A DNA stretch of 64,000 bases from Lepidodermella squamata (GCA_047495785.1 JBLDXI010000036.1:806001-870000), one strand, 5' to 3'. Numbered from the stretch's first letter, positions 21,252 through 32,307 are shown. Program-made: numbers and translations. Notes: generated from the letters alone by a model not told the origin.

Positions 21252-22047
21252 GATATGCTTCAAGTAGGTATAGTAAAGTAATTCAACTTGTTATTTAAGT
21301 GCGAAAACAAAAGAATGAAATAAGCTTCGTTTTCCTGCCCGAACAGCACTCAGCCAGCTGCATATACACTCCCCGGGAATATCGACAAAATTAACGTGAC
21401 GTCAAGACTAGGTAGACTGAACCAACAGATAGGAAGGGGTTCTGGCTGGGGACGTTAGCTGAGTGCCTAGCCAATGTCAATCTACGCAAACGGCTCAGTC
21501 ATGCTCGGGTGAGGAGGATGACGCTGCCAGGAGGATTTTCCAATCCTGAGGAAGTTAATTTCCTTTAAGTGTATTACCTGTCCAATCCGGAGGTTCCTGG
21601 AGGAGCAGTATGTGTTAGGGAGCAAGAATTTCGGTAATAGAAAGTAACGATTCAATCGGTCCAAGTTCAGCCAATTCTGGAATCTCACCGCCCGCTTTGA
21701 TATCCAGTTGATTCAATGTAAAACATGCCTATTTCCCAAGCCTCACCTTTAAACCTATAAACATGTTAACGAATGGCTGGGAAGCCTCTGTGAAGACCCG
21801 GTGTAATATTTTTTTAAAAGGTGGATGAACGTCGGGATCGTATATAATCTCGTGGTGCTTTTGCCCTAAAGATTCGGGCGGAACTTGGTTGGGGTCTACT
21901 GGACCTTTGTTGGTTTCACGAGAAATCCTAGGATACAAATTTGAGAAGAAATTGAGAAGAAATTATACATAAGCTACTGCCAATTTTATTCATATCAGAG
22001 ACAAATAACCATGATAAAAAAATCAGCAGCTAAATGCAAATTGTTGT
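21252..22047. other. intergenic region
   Basis: This contains the upstream region of the 21.2-kb gene, including a degenerate GCTGAGTGCCTAGCC form of the palindrome at about 21457. No gene is supported. Confidence 0.4.
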
Positions 22048-22085
22048 GTGACGTCGCCCTGCAAGCGCAAACTCGCAGCAGTCAC
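22048..22085 (-). promoter_or_regulatory. 3' stem-loop with altered inner stem
   Basis: The outer CTGC/GCAG and GTGAC/GTCAC pairs are kept, while the inner part has changed to a GCG/CGC pairing. The gene it follows is one of the most diverged members, so structure appears to be kept better than sequence. Confidence 0.6.
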
Positions 22086-22111
22086 CTCATCCTATGCCGT
22101 TAGCGCTGCAC

Positions 22112-22426
22112 TCAAACTTTCGCCATTGTTGGATAATATCCTGGCTCGACAACTAAGCACCACCGCTTCCCATTGACATCACCCCATTTGCCAGGTCGGC
22201 CGTCCCTCAAACAACCATCTTTTCCCATGCAGATCGTCTTGCCACGGTAAGCCGCCTGCTTACCTTTGCATTCTGTTACTTGGCCTGTTGCTGTAGGCTC
22301 ACTGATGGCTGCTGAAACTGCAACAAGAGCAACCTATAGAGAAAATTTGCGGCAATTATTTAATTAATGGATATATTGACAATTGAAACTAATGATCACT
22401 GCAATGATCAAACCGAGCCTTGCCAT
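22112..22426 (-). CDS. MARLG-family small secreted protein, diverged
   Basis: Exons 22426-22400 and 22333-22112 join in phase 0 (82 residues). The signal peptide is MARLGLIIA plus VALVAVSAAIS. The mature chain has four cysteines (ECKGKQ, ICMGKDGC, WCLVVE) and a GRPGKWGDV segment. The intron position and 3' stem-loop tie it to the family, although the mature sequence has drifted strongly. No function is proposed. Confidence 0.65.
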
Positions 22427-22854
22427 GAGATGCTTCAAGTTTTAAAGTAAAGAAAAAAATTAACTTGTGAAGTGTGAATGCAAAAGAATGAAATATGCTC
22501 TGATAAGCTTTTTGAAAAGCACTCAGCCAGTAACCAACCAGCTGAACATACACTTGATCGCCGATCGTGACGCGACGTCAAGACTGAAAATAATTGCTAT
22601 TGGCTATTTGCCAAAAATGCTATTGTCTTCGACTAGCAAGGCGGTTATTTAGATATTTAGAGATGATGTGAAACGAAAGTCGTGCAGCATTCCGCAGTCC
22701 ATATCGCTGTATATCCCGCACCCAATTTACTGGCCGCTCGCACCTGGTGTCGTTCCCGGCGGGTCCTAACGGCTTATCGAGCACCAATTCCGAAATTTTC
22801 GCACTTGCTAATTTAATATAAACAATTTTCGATTGCGAAAAAAACGCGCGACGT
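22427..22854. other. intergenic region
   Basis: Promoter side of the 22.4-kb gene, then sequence leading into the integrase-like element. No gene is supported, and no clear terminal inverted repeat was found. Confidence 0.35.
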
Positions 22855-24739
22855 GTGGACTCCAACGAAAACGGCAAGTTGCTTCCAAATTCGCGAATTT
22901 TTCTACGGTGGCACCTTGATGAACTCTTCAAGCGCTTTCACGAAGACAAAGGCCACCCCAAACGTGACGCTTTTTCGAAGAAGTTGAAGGAGCGCTACTT
23001 CTCTGTTCCACAAGGTAATATTTTTAAGGTGCGCAGAAATTTAGAGAAATTTAGTGCCCGTTTATTTTGATCTCATAGACCTCATAATGGATAAAATCAA
23101 GAAGTGTACTGTTTGCGCGCAAGGGCGAGCTTTGTCGAAGAAACCAGCTGGTAAACCGATCGTCGCTACTGGCATTTGGCAACGCTGCGGCATGGATCTA
23201 ATCGATATGACGTCTCATGAAGCTCAAGGCATGAAATGGATTTTCCACCTGAAAGATCACTTTTCCAAGTTCACCTACGCTGAAGCGATGCCAACGAAAG
23301 AGATGCATAATGTCGCCGAAAAGATGTTTCCACCTGTACTCGCCGTGTCGGATTCTTCATCACGACTGCGGAAAGGAATTCACAGGTTCAGCGGTCCGCG
23401 ATGTTCTGCGAGAGCATTTTCCTCAGGTGTTAACTGTGAAGAGCCGACCTCGACACCCCGAGTCAAATGGCTTGATTGAACGGGCGAATGCCACCCTGGA
23501 ACAAGCAATAATGTCAAAAGTGAATGCTGGCGATACCGATTGGCCTAGTTATTTACCTCAGCTTGTTTATGATATCAACAACCGCCACTCTCGAACAATC
23601 AATGATTCGCCGTCGCATCATCCGTGTTCTTTGCTCGGACAATGCTTTGGGAAGGTGAGGAAACAGTCACGGAAACCTTGAAAAACATCCCGCTGGATTG
23701 CGAAGATTGGGTCCCTGATGAATCCGATGAAAGTGTTAAAGATGTGATGATGTCCTTGAATAACCTCGCATTATCTCGAAGCTCGACCGAAATTCAGCAC
23801 GAAACCGATGACGGTAACTTGACTGAAGAAGATACCGCCACGGAGACTGAAGGGGAAACTGGCAACGAGACAGAGTTTGAAACTGGAACGGAAACTGGAA
23901 ATGAAGGCGACGTTGAAACTGAAGGTGAAGCGGAGGGTGATGCTGGTACTGGGGGTGAAACTGACCTTGGCACTGAAAACGATTTCTGCCCGACTGGCGA
24001 GAGCGATTTTGATTATTCGGAGCCGATAAAACAATCACTACAAAATCCCGTCAATGACTGCGTCACTGTTTCGCTCCGTCCGAAGTGTCTGGATGAATCA
24101 AAATGAAGGTTGTCAAATCGGGGAAGACGTTACCAATCTTGAATTCCCTAATGCTGGTTCTGTTGATGACCATATGCCCGGTTACAAGAGTGATTTCCTA
24201 TCTCCGCTGGATGCTGGAATACAATTCCGAGACAGCAGAGGACTTTGGGTGCTTTTTGACGAAGATCGACAAGAAGTGGCCGTTGGTGAATTCGTCGAGT
24301 TGCGAAATGGGATTTTCAAGATAGTAGAAATCGATGGTTCGCGCTGTCAGATTGGCGACTCCCGAGGCGTGCTAGACGGTTGGTTTCTACTCGACGAGGT
24401 ATTTTAATAATAATTGTTGCGGTCGATCCACTCTAATATAATACTATTTTTCAGTTGCATTTTTGCGAAGCCCCGCAGAACTTTCGAGTGCCGCTTGGCA
24501 AGTCAGTTGCTGTAACCACGGCGTTCCAGCATCAAAGCGGATTCGAAAAAAAGCGGCCGAAAAAGGATAATGACGCCGAAACCAAACCAGGCGACGACCT
24601 CAAGAAACCGAGACTAGCGGCAAGAAAAACACTGTGCAAATGTACGAAGGGCTGCGGGAAGGGTCCATGCTTTTGCAAACAAGCAGGGCTCAAGTGCGCA
24701 ACTAAATGCCACCCGGGCGTTGCCTGTATTAATCGCTAA
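22855..24739 (+). mobile_element. degenerate integrase-type transposon (KRBA2/Ginger-like)
   Basis: Pieces of one long protein are visible. A zinc-binding part has HEDKGH...CTVC (exon ending 23014; intron 23015-23054). An integrase core has a first Asp in MDLIDM, a second in HHDCGKEF, and a Glu in GLIERANATLEQA. An acidic TE-rich tail follows, then a domain ending FLLDE, an intron, and a C-terminal CxC block (CKCTKGCGKGPC). Frame changes near 23320, 23620 and 24080 make it a pseudogene. The layout resembles KRBA2-type and Ginger integrases; the assignment is from memory of the family. Parts are duplicated at 26134 and 30708. Confidence 0.65.
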
Positions 24740-25605
24740 TCGCTGTATTAATCGCTTCTTTGACTGATCATTGACACTGTTTCAAAAAATTTCAGTTTCC
24801 AGTTTTCGATTCACCATGCTTTAATTGATAGGTGTACTAATAAAGGATGTTAAATGTTGCGTGTTCATCTAGCGGAAAGCAATTCAATATTTCGATAGTA
24901 TTTGAATAGGCCGCGGAATGCGCGCAATTGCAATATATTCAATATTTAGCGGAACGCGTGATCCGCTAGCGGAACACGCTTTCCGCTAAAACGCGTGTTG
25001 CGCTACGACATATACACAACTCGAACGCCATCTCATCAGAGAGATTTCATCAGTCATGGACCGTGTTATTGTAGGATTCAGGTCACAAATTAGCTAAATA
25101 CGAAGCTACATCATCATGAGCCCACAATTGCGAGTAATGAAACATAGTCCTCCAACTATGATTAGCAATTTTCAACTGACAATAGGAATCAGCGATGAAC
25201 TTGAAAATCTACCATGTCTACCATGACACACAACCGGTTCTCATTCCTCACCAAATGGTACTTATCGGAGGATTACTTGGTCATTCTGAAAAATTATTGC
25301 TCCTTGGGTTCTCTCCTACTACACCTTTCCTGTCCTAAATCTGAATTTGTCCTGCAATTACATGTTGTTTTCCTTAAAATTGTCAAGCTGCCCTCTCTTG
25401 GGCGTATGAGCTTCAAAATAAATAAATAAATAAATTTAAATTTCTTTTTCCGATCTGACAAAGTCAAATAAAACGTGCGATAGCCATCAGCCCGAGAGAC
25501 TTCGTACGCACTGCGAGTTAAACAAAGGAATGTATTCCAGCAGGTTTTATTAATTCATTATAGACAAGCGCAAAATGGGTACATATCAGCTATGCAGATG
25601 GTTGT

Positions 25606-25638
25606 GTGACATCGCCCTGCTTGCAACGCAGCAGTCAC
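25606..25638 (-). promoter_or_regulatory. 3' stem-loop, copy A
   Basis: The minus strand reads GTGA-CTGCTGC-GTT-GCAAGCAG-GGCGATG-TCAC: a seven-pair stem with one bulged A and a closing GTGA/TCAC pair. It lies about 40 bp after the stop codon of copy A. Confidence 0.65.
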
Positions 25639-25676
25639 CTCATCCCTCCATTTTGGCCGATTTTCTCCGACAGAAA

Positions 25677-26030
25677 TTACGGCTTTTTGGCCTGGATTTC
25701 GCAATACGTTACTGTGCGAACATCAGGAAATCCTTGTTGGACCGTTTTCAATACACCTTTCTCGCCTTTCTCGTTCGTACATGCCGTGGGAGCCGCTGGT
25801 GCTGCCGGTTGCGGTGGCGGTGGTGGTGGCAAGTTGAACTGCCATTGCTCGCACAAACCCGATCTCGTCCGCTTGATGCATACGGGTTGTTGACGGGCCG
25901 CTTCTTCCGCTTCGGCATTGACTGCTGCAACAGCGAGAGCAGCCTGTTGATGAAGAAATTAGTGAAAGATAAATTGATGATACAGCGTAGGGCAACTTAC
26001 AACAGCGATAATTAAACCAAGCTTCGCCAT
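25677..26030 (-). CDS. MAKLG-family secreted protein, copy A
   Basis: Exons 26030-26001 and 25943-25677 join in phase 0 to give 98 residues. The signal peptide is MAKLGLIIAV plus AALAVAAVNA. The mature chain has CIKRTRSGLC, a proline run (LPPPPPPQPAAPAAP), ACTNEKGEKGVLKT, and a last cysteine in TYCEIQ. The stem-loop follows the stop. The upstream region is cut at 26134 by transposon-derived DNA, about 100 bp before the ATG, so this copy has lost the upstream palindrome. It may therefore be expressed differently from copies B and C. Confidence 0.7.
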
Positions 26031-27447
26031 GAGATATTGTGCTTCGAGTAGTTTTAGCAAGATAATTCAACTTGTTATTGAAGTGTGAAAACGATAGAAT
26101 GAAATAAGCTTCGTTACGCTTTTCGAAAAGCACTCGTCGAGTTGCGAAATGGGATTTTCAAGATAGTAGAAATCGATGGTTCGCGCTGTCAGATTGGCGA
26201 CTCCCGAGGCGTGCTAGACGGTTGGTTTCTACTCGACGAGGTATTTTAATAATAATTGTTGCGGTCGATCCACTCTAATATAATACTATTTTTCAGTTGC
26301 ATTTTTGCGAAGCCCCGCAGAACTTTCGAGTGCCGCTTGGCAAGTCAGTTGCTGTAACCACGGCGTTCCAGCATCAAAGCGGATTCGAAAAAAAGCGGCC
26401 GAAAAAGGATAATGACGCCGAAACCAAACCAGGCGACGACCTCAAGAAACCGAGACTAGCGGCAAGAAAAACACTGTGCAAATGTACGAAGGGCTGCGGG
26501 AAGGGTCCATGCTTTTGCAAACAAGCAGGGCTCAAGTGCGCAACTAAATGCCACCCGGGCGTTGCCTGTATTAATCGCTAATCGCTGTATTAATCGCTTC
26601 TTTGACTGATCATTGACACTGTTTCAAAAAATTTCAGTTTCCAGTTTTCGATTCACCATGCTTTAATTGATAGGTGTACTAATAAAGGATGTTAAATGTT
26701 GCGTGTTCATCTAGCGGAAAGCAATTCAATATTTCGATAGTATTTGAATAGGCCGCGGAATGCGCGCAATTGCAATATATTCAATATTTAGCGGAACGCG
26801 TGATCCGCTAGCGGAACACGCTTTCCGCTAAAACGCGTGTTGCGCTACGACATATACACAACTCGAACGCCATCTCATCAGAGAGATTTCATCAGTCATG
26901 GACCGTGTTATTGTAGGATTCAGGTCACAAATTAGCTAAATACGAAGCTACATCATCATGAGCCCACAATTGCGAGTAATGAAACATAGTCCTCCAACTA
27001 TGATTAGCAATTTTCAACTGACAATAGGAATCAGCGATGAACTTGAAAATCTACCATGTCTACCATGACACACAACCGGTTCTCATTCCTCACCAAATGG
27101 TACTTATCGGAGGATTACTTGGTCATTCTGAAAAATTATTGCTCCTTGGGTTCTCTCCTACTACACCTTTCCTGTCCTAAATCTGAATTTGTCCTGCAAT
27201 TACATGTTGTTTTCCTTAAAATTGTCAAGCTGCCCTCTCTTGGGCGTATGAGCTTCAAAATAAATAAATAAATAAATTTAAATTTCTTTTTCCGATCTGA
27301 CAAAGTCAAATAAAACGTGCGATAGCCATCAGCCCGAGAGACTTCGTACGCACTGCGAGTTAAACAAAGGAATGTATTCCAGCAGGTTTTATTAATTCAT
27401 TATAGACAAGCGCAAAATGGGTACATATCAGCTATGCAGATGGTTGT

Positions 27448-27480
27448 GTGACATCGCCCTGCTTGCAACGCAGCAGTCAC
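27448..27480 (-). promoter_or_regulatory. 3' stem-loop, copy B
   Basis: Identical to the stem-loop at 25606-25638. It is in the 3' UTR of copy B. Confidence 0.65.
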
Positions 27481-27518
27481 CTCATCCCTCCATTTTGGCC
27501 GATTTTCTCCGACAGAAA

Positions 27519-27872
27519 TTACGGCTTTTTGGCCTGGATTTCGCAATACGTTACTGTGCGAACATCAGGAAATCCTTGTTGGACCGTTTTCAATACACCT
27601 TTCTCGCCTTTCTCGTTCGTACATGCCGTGGGAGCCGCTGGTGCTGCCGGTTGCGGTGGCGGTGGTGGTGGCAAGTTGAACTGCCATTGCTCGCACAAAC
27701 CCGATCTCGTCCGCTTGATGCATACGGGTTGTTGACGGGCCGCTTCTTCCGCTTCGGCATTGACTGCTGCAACAGCGAGAGCAGCCTGTTGATGAAGAAA
27801 TTAGTGAAAGATAAATTGATGATACAGCGTAGGGCAACTTACAACAGCGATAATTAAACCAAGCTTCGCCAT
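27519..27872 (-). CDS. MAKLG-family secreted protein, copy B
   Basis: Identical in coding sequence to copy A. Exons are 27872-27843 and 27785-27519 (98 residues; four cysteines, proline run). This copy retains its upstream region, with the palindrome (one mismatch) at 28102-28117, 230 bp before the ATG. It forms a divergent pair with copy C at 29268. Function is unknown. Confidence 0.72.
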
Positions 27873-28101
27873 GAGATATTGTGCTTCGAGTAGTTTTAGC
27901 AAGATAATTCAACTTGTTATTGAAGTGTGAAAACGATAGAATGAAATAAGCTTCGTTACGCTTTTCGAAAAGCACTCAGCCAGTAGATGGCCAGCTGCAA
28001 ATACACTCACCGGGAATATTTGACGTGTCATCTAGTTGAGGTTAACCAAAACAAAAGTAGGGCGGCGTTCGGCCTTGGTAAGGACAACATTCGTCTGAAC
28101 T

Positions 28102-28117
28102 GGCTTAGCGCTAAACC
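28102..28117. promoter_or_regulatory. upstream palindrome, one mismatch
   Basis: GGCTTAGCGCTAAACC lies 230 bp before the ATG of copy B, followed by AATGCCAATC. This is the mirror image of the arrangement before copy C. Confidence 0.55.
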
Positions 28118-28164
28118 AATGCCAATCTACATTAACGGTCCGTGCATGCTCGTCTGTGAGAATG

Positions 28165-28976
28165 AAGCTAATTGGCGGAAATTACATTTCTGAGAAATTG
28201 ATTTCATTGAAGTGCATTAGTATGTGCCGACTTCCTTTTTCATATTTTCAAAAAATTACAGAAAAACATTGACAACTCGGATCAACATAAATCTTTCACC
28301 ATGAAATGCTGCGGGTTCAGGGGCCAAAGTAGGGTGCATACAAGAGGTATGCCCCTACGGAAAATCGAACTCGGGAAAATCGAGAACATCCATATTTTCA
28401 TGCCGGATGATTTTAGTCACATTTCTTGTTGTCGGATTAAATAAGACATTGGTCGGATGGAAAAAAGTCACACCCGTAAAATCGACGATGTCATTGATTC
28501 AATCAAACTTTCACCTTCTGCTGGGAGCTAAATCGAAGGGGCAAAACGCAAGTTATTTAGTTCGAAATGAAGGGGAACCTCATAATAATTCGTGGTCTCG
28601 CGGAAATCTCTAGCTGTAGCCGGTGAATCTTCAACTCTACAGGCCATATAACCTGATTCAATAAACCAAAGAATAATCGTAACATTGACTTCAATTAATA
28701 AAATTTTCGCTTTTTCTGAACATTTTACCGCCAACTTGATTTGTGAATCTTGTGTCCAAGTTCCAACCTAGATCCTAATAGAAGATGCATCTAGCATTAA
28801 GGGTAGCAAAGCCAGCAATCGACAAATAATAAAATGATGTACACCAAGGTCGAATAGCAACAATTTTCACTTTTCGATTGCGATTTTCAAATTTCACCGA
28901 CTCCTAGAAATTATTTAGATCATACACTGTAATTTCTCAGTATTATAAATTCCCGCTCGCAACGTCATCCTACGCA
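28165..28976. other. spacer of large inverted repeat
   Basis: This is the unique spacer between the inverted copies B (about 27380-28160) and C (about 28977-29760). Short ORFs at 28407-28613 and 28528-28734 have no support. Confidence 0.5.
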
Positions 28977-29013
28977 CCCGAGCATGCACGGACCCCTAGT
29001 GTAGATTGGCATT

Positions 29014-29029
29014 GGCTTAGCGCTAAGCC
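29014..29029. promoter_or_regulatory. upstream palindrome of copy C
   Basis: A perfect GGCTTAGCGCTAAGCC, 238 bp before the ATG at 29268, in the conserved context TTGGCATT...AGTTC. Confidence 0.6.
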
Positions 29030-29267
29030 AGTTCAAACGAATGTTTTAATTTCTCATTCCGAACGACGTCCTACTTGTTGTTTTGGTTAACCTCATCTAG
29101 ATGACACGTCAATGTTGACGATATTCACGTGGAGTGTATTTGCAGCTGGCCATCTACTGGCTGAGTGCTTTTCGAAAAGCGTAACGAAGCTTATTTCATT
29201 CTATCGTTTTCACACTTCAATAACAAGTTGAATTATCTTGCTAAAACTACTCGAAGCACAATATCTC

Positions 29268-29621
29268 ATGGCGAAGCTTGGTTTAATTATCGCTGTTGTA
29301 AGTTGCCCTACGCTGTATCATCAATTTATCTTTCACTAATTTCTTCATCAACAGGCTGCTCTCGCTGTTGCAGCAGTCAATGCCGAAGCGGAAGAAGCGG
29401 CCCGTCAACAACCCGTATGCATCAAGCGGACGAGATCAGGTTTGTGCGAGCAATGGCAGTTCAACTTGCCACCACCACCGCCACCGCAACCGGCAGCACC
29501 AGCGGCTCCCACGGCATGTACGAACGAGAAAGGCGAGAAAGGTGTATTGAAAACGGTCCAACAAGGATTTCCTGATGTTCGCACAGTAACGTATTGCGAA
29601 ATCCAGGCCAAAAAGCCGTAA
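29268..29621 (+). CDS. MAKLG-family secreted protein, copy C
   Basis: Exons 29268-29297 and 29355-29621 join in phase 0 to give 98 residues, with the same layout as copies A and B and at least one base change near the RSGLC motif. The signal peptide is split by the 57-bp intron. The 3' UTR carries the stem-loop (29660-29692), then an AATAAA at 29740. The upstream palindrome is at 29014. This gene gives the cleanest view of the family's full structure. Function is unknown. Confidence 0.75.
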
Positions 29622-29659
29622 TTTCTGTCGGAGAAAATCGGCCAAAATGGAGGGATGAG

Positions 29660-29692
29660 GTGACTGCTGCGTTGCAAGCAGGGCGATGTCAC
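29660..29692 (+). promoter_or_regulatory. 3' stem-loop, copy C
   Basis: Reads GTGA-CTGCTGC-GTT-GCAAGCAG-GGCGATG-TCAC, 38 bp after the stop and before the AATAAA at 29740. It is therefore in the mature 3' UTR. Confidence 0.68.
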
Positions 29693-30149
29693 ACAACCAT
29701 CTGCATAGCTGATATTTACCCATTTTGCGCTTATCTGTAATAAATTGATAAAACCTGCTGGAATAGATTCCTTTCTTAATTCAGAGCGCACGAAGCCTCT
29801 GTAGATGATGGCTATCGCGCGTCCTAGTTCATTTGCTTAGATCGGAAATTGAAAAACCAACGGCCAAGAGTCAGCCGGAATAAACTAGTAATCCTCGCTG
29901 ATAACAACCAGGAGATGAGGTATTTAGTAAATAAACTGACCATCATTATTGTCAGTTGGGAGTGGGGAGTAAAATGACAGTGGCTTTTGATCTTGACTAT
30001 GGAAAATGCAAGGATCCTTTCGAGAGACTCTCAAGCTTCTGTAATTACTTTTTGCGATGCTTATGTCGCATAAAAAATAAGTTTGGCCTGAAGTATGAAT
30101 GAAACTATATGCAGAAGGGAGATTCTGTTGAGACTGAGAGAACTCATTT

Positions 30150-30410
30150 CGAACCATAAACGCTGGAATCAGAAGCATCAGGAGCGTATAGCATAGGCCT
30201 CCATTCAAACAATTCTGCTTGCAGGCAGCTGAAGATTATTGCAAACGATGATTTTGCATCGAGAAACACGCAGACACTTATATGGTCTGCCATGTATCGC
30301 ATCAGCCGTGGTTCGATATTCTCTCTTATGTTTTTCAATGATAATTCAATCATTTTCAAAGGGAACCGGAAAATAATTGCAGAAATTGAATGAAGCAACA
30401 ATCAATGAAA
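30150..30410 (-). pseudogene. broken copy of the EGF gene
   Basis: The minus strand matches the 14.6-14.9 kb EGF gene: TGCAAGCAGAATTG, then an AATGGAGGC..CTATGC stretch, a similar intron (CACTTATATGG...), and the exon before it. The reading frame is interrupted after the GGLCY part and the second half of the domain is lost. Confidence 0.55.
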
Positions 30411-30707
30411 TTGTTTACTTTCCCTAAATTATAACTGGAAAGCCAGGACTATTTAAAATTTATTGATCTAAATAAAATCTGTTTTTCTGATTTCACAGAT
30501 CAAAATGTCGAAAAAATATCCATTAGTAGAAGAACCAAATGTTTCATCGAGGCAAAAGAAAACATGACCATTAATTATAAATTTGGAATCGAAAAATGAC
30601 CTGATTTTTTTTTACTTTTCCAACCACTCGATTATCACAGCTTGTGGGGACCCTTGGTTGGTCGGGATTATGATAAACTATGGCTTTGCGAACTGGGGGG
30701 TACGATA

Positions 30708-31613
30708 CCCGCTGGATTGCGAAGATTGGGTCCCTGATGAATCCGATGAAAGTGTTAAAGATGTGATGATGTCCTTGAATAACCTCGCATTATCTCGAAG
30801 CTCGACCGAAATTCAGCACGAAACCGATGACGGTAACTTGACTGAAGAAGATACCGCCACGGAGACTGAAGGGGAAACTGGCAACGAGACAGAGTTTGAA
30901 ACTGGAACGGAAACTGGAAATGAAGGCGACGTTGAAACTGAAGGTGAAGCGGAGGGTGATGCTGGTACTGGGGGTGAAACTGACCTTGGCACTGAAAACG
31001 ATTTCTGCCCGACTGGCGAGAGCGATTTTGATTATTCGGAGCCGATAAAACAATCACTACAAAATCCCGTCAATGACTGCGTCACTGTTTCGCTCCGTCC
31101 GAAGTGTCTGGATGAATCAAAATGAAGGTTGTCAAATCGGGGAAGACGTTACCAATCTTGAATTCCCTAATGCTGGTTCTGTTGATGACCATATGCCCGG
31201 TTACAAGAGTGATTTCCTATCTCCGCTGGATGCTGGAATACAATTCCGAGACAGCAGAGGACTTTGGGTGCTTTTTGACGAAGATCGACAAGAAGTGGCC
31301 GTTGGTGAATTCGTCGAGTTGCGAAATGGGATTTTCAAGATAGTAGAAATCGATGGTTCGCGCTGTCAGATTGGCGACTCCCGAGGCGTGCTAGACGGTT
31401 GGTTTCTACTCGACGAGGTATTTTAATAATAATTGTTGCGGTCGATCCACTCTAATATAATACTATTTTTCAGTTGCATTTTTGCGAAGCCCCGCAGAAC
31501 TTTCGAGTGCCGCTTGGCAAGTCAGTTGCTGTAACCACGGCGTTCCAGCATCAAAGCGGATTCGAAAAAAAGCGGCCGAAAAAGGATAATGACGCCGAAA
31601 CCAAACCAGGCGA
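30708..31613 (+). mobile_element. 906-bp copy of integrase-element fragment
   Basis: Matches 23689-24594 without differences that I can see, including the acidic tail, the frame break and the intron. The left junction sits in the TACGATACCC end of an R1 repeat and shares CCC with the source. The right junction follows CCAGGCGA. It carries only part of the element and is a duplication, not a functional transposon. Confidence 0.75.
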
Positions 31614-32307
31614 TTCAACCTTTTTCAGTTCACAAGCGTAAAATTAATTGTACAGAATGCAATAGAAATCTTAATCTGTATTTACATGCGTAGTTGAAGC
31701 GTGGGCTTGTTTTCAATTCACAGTTTCATTTTACAGCAGGCTTTGCATAAGCATCGTAGAATCGATCGATGCGCTATAGGCGGAGTAATTACAGCGGCTT
31801 GAGAGGCTCTCGAAAGTTCCTTGCATTTCCAAGAGTGTCTTCAGCTCAAGATCAAAAGCCAGTGTCATTTTACTCCAAACTAACTCCTAACTGACCAAAA
31901 GGATGGTCAGCTTATTTACCAAAGAGCTATATGCATTAAGGAACGGCATAGTGAATTATCTCCCCTCTCATCTCGAGTCCTCAGGTTCGATCAAATAACA
32001 CGGTCGTGTTTTTAATAAAACTAACAGCTGTTCACGCAATAACCGCAAAAATATGCGCCATTTCGGTATGACTATACCGCGTTGTAATACTATGCTTACG
32101 AATTGATCCTTTTATTTACGATACCAGTGGCGTAGTTTTTATGAGACTCACGGCGTTCCTATCAAACTTAGCGGAGCTTACTCATATTCTCCCCCTTTTC
32201 CCTAATTCTCGCAGTGCTTTAAATATTTAATAATCTTTATTAATTTGGATTTATCCTTGAATTTAGTACTTGATTTTAGCAACTAATGTCTTTCATGAAT
32301 TAGAAAA
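31614..32307. other. promoter region of the giant gene
   Basis: No ORF is supported. This is the sequence between the duplicated transposon fragment and the ATG at 32308, presumably holding the promoter. Confidence 0.4.

Larger units (their letters stand above)
24292..26133. repeat. 1,842-bp tandem direct repeat, unit 1
   Basis: The unit spans the 3' end of the integrase element, a spacer, and secreted gene copy A. It repeats at 26134-27975 with a constant offset of 1,842 bp and, as far as I can read, no difference. Either it is very recent or it is an assembly artefact. Confidence 0.85.
26134..27975. repeat. 1,842-bp tandem direct repeat, unit 2
   Basis: Second unit of the tandem duplication, including the C-terminal exon of the integrase element (26297-26581) and secreted gene copy B. 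It continues at its right end into the original upstream region of the secreted gene, so unit 2 keeps the native promoter. Confidence 0.85.

Noticed and set aside
23310-23681. Intron or programmed frameshift rescuing the integrase
   Set aside because: An intron would remove the second catalytic Asp region, and further frame changes follow, so decay is simpler.
23736-24038. Minus-strand ORFs rich in Gln/Phe/Arg
   Set aside because: They are shadows of the acidic repeat tail on the plus strand.
25575-26015. Plus-strand 146-residue ORF repeated at 27417
   Set aside because: It is the antisense of the spliced secreted gene. The intron, signal peptide and cysteine pattern favour the minus strand.
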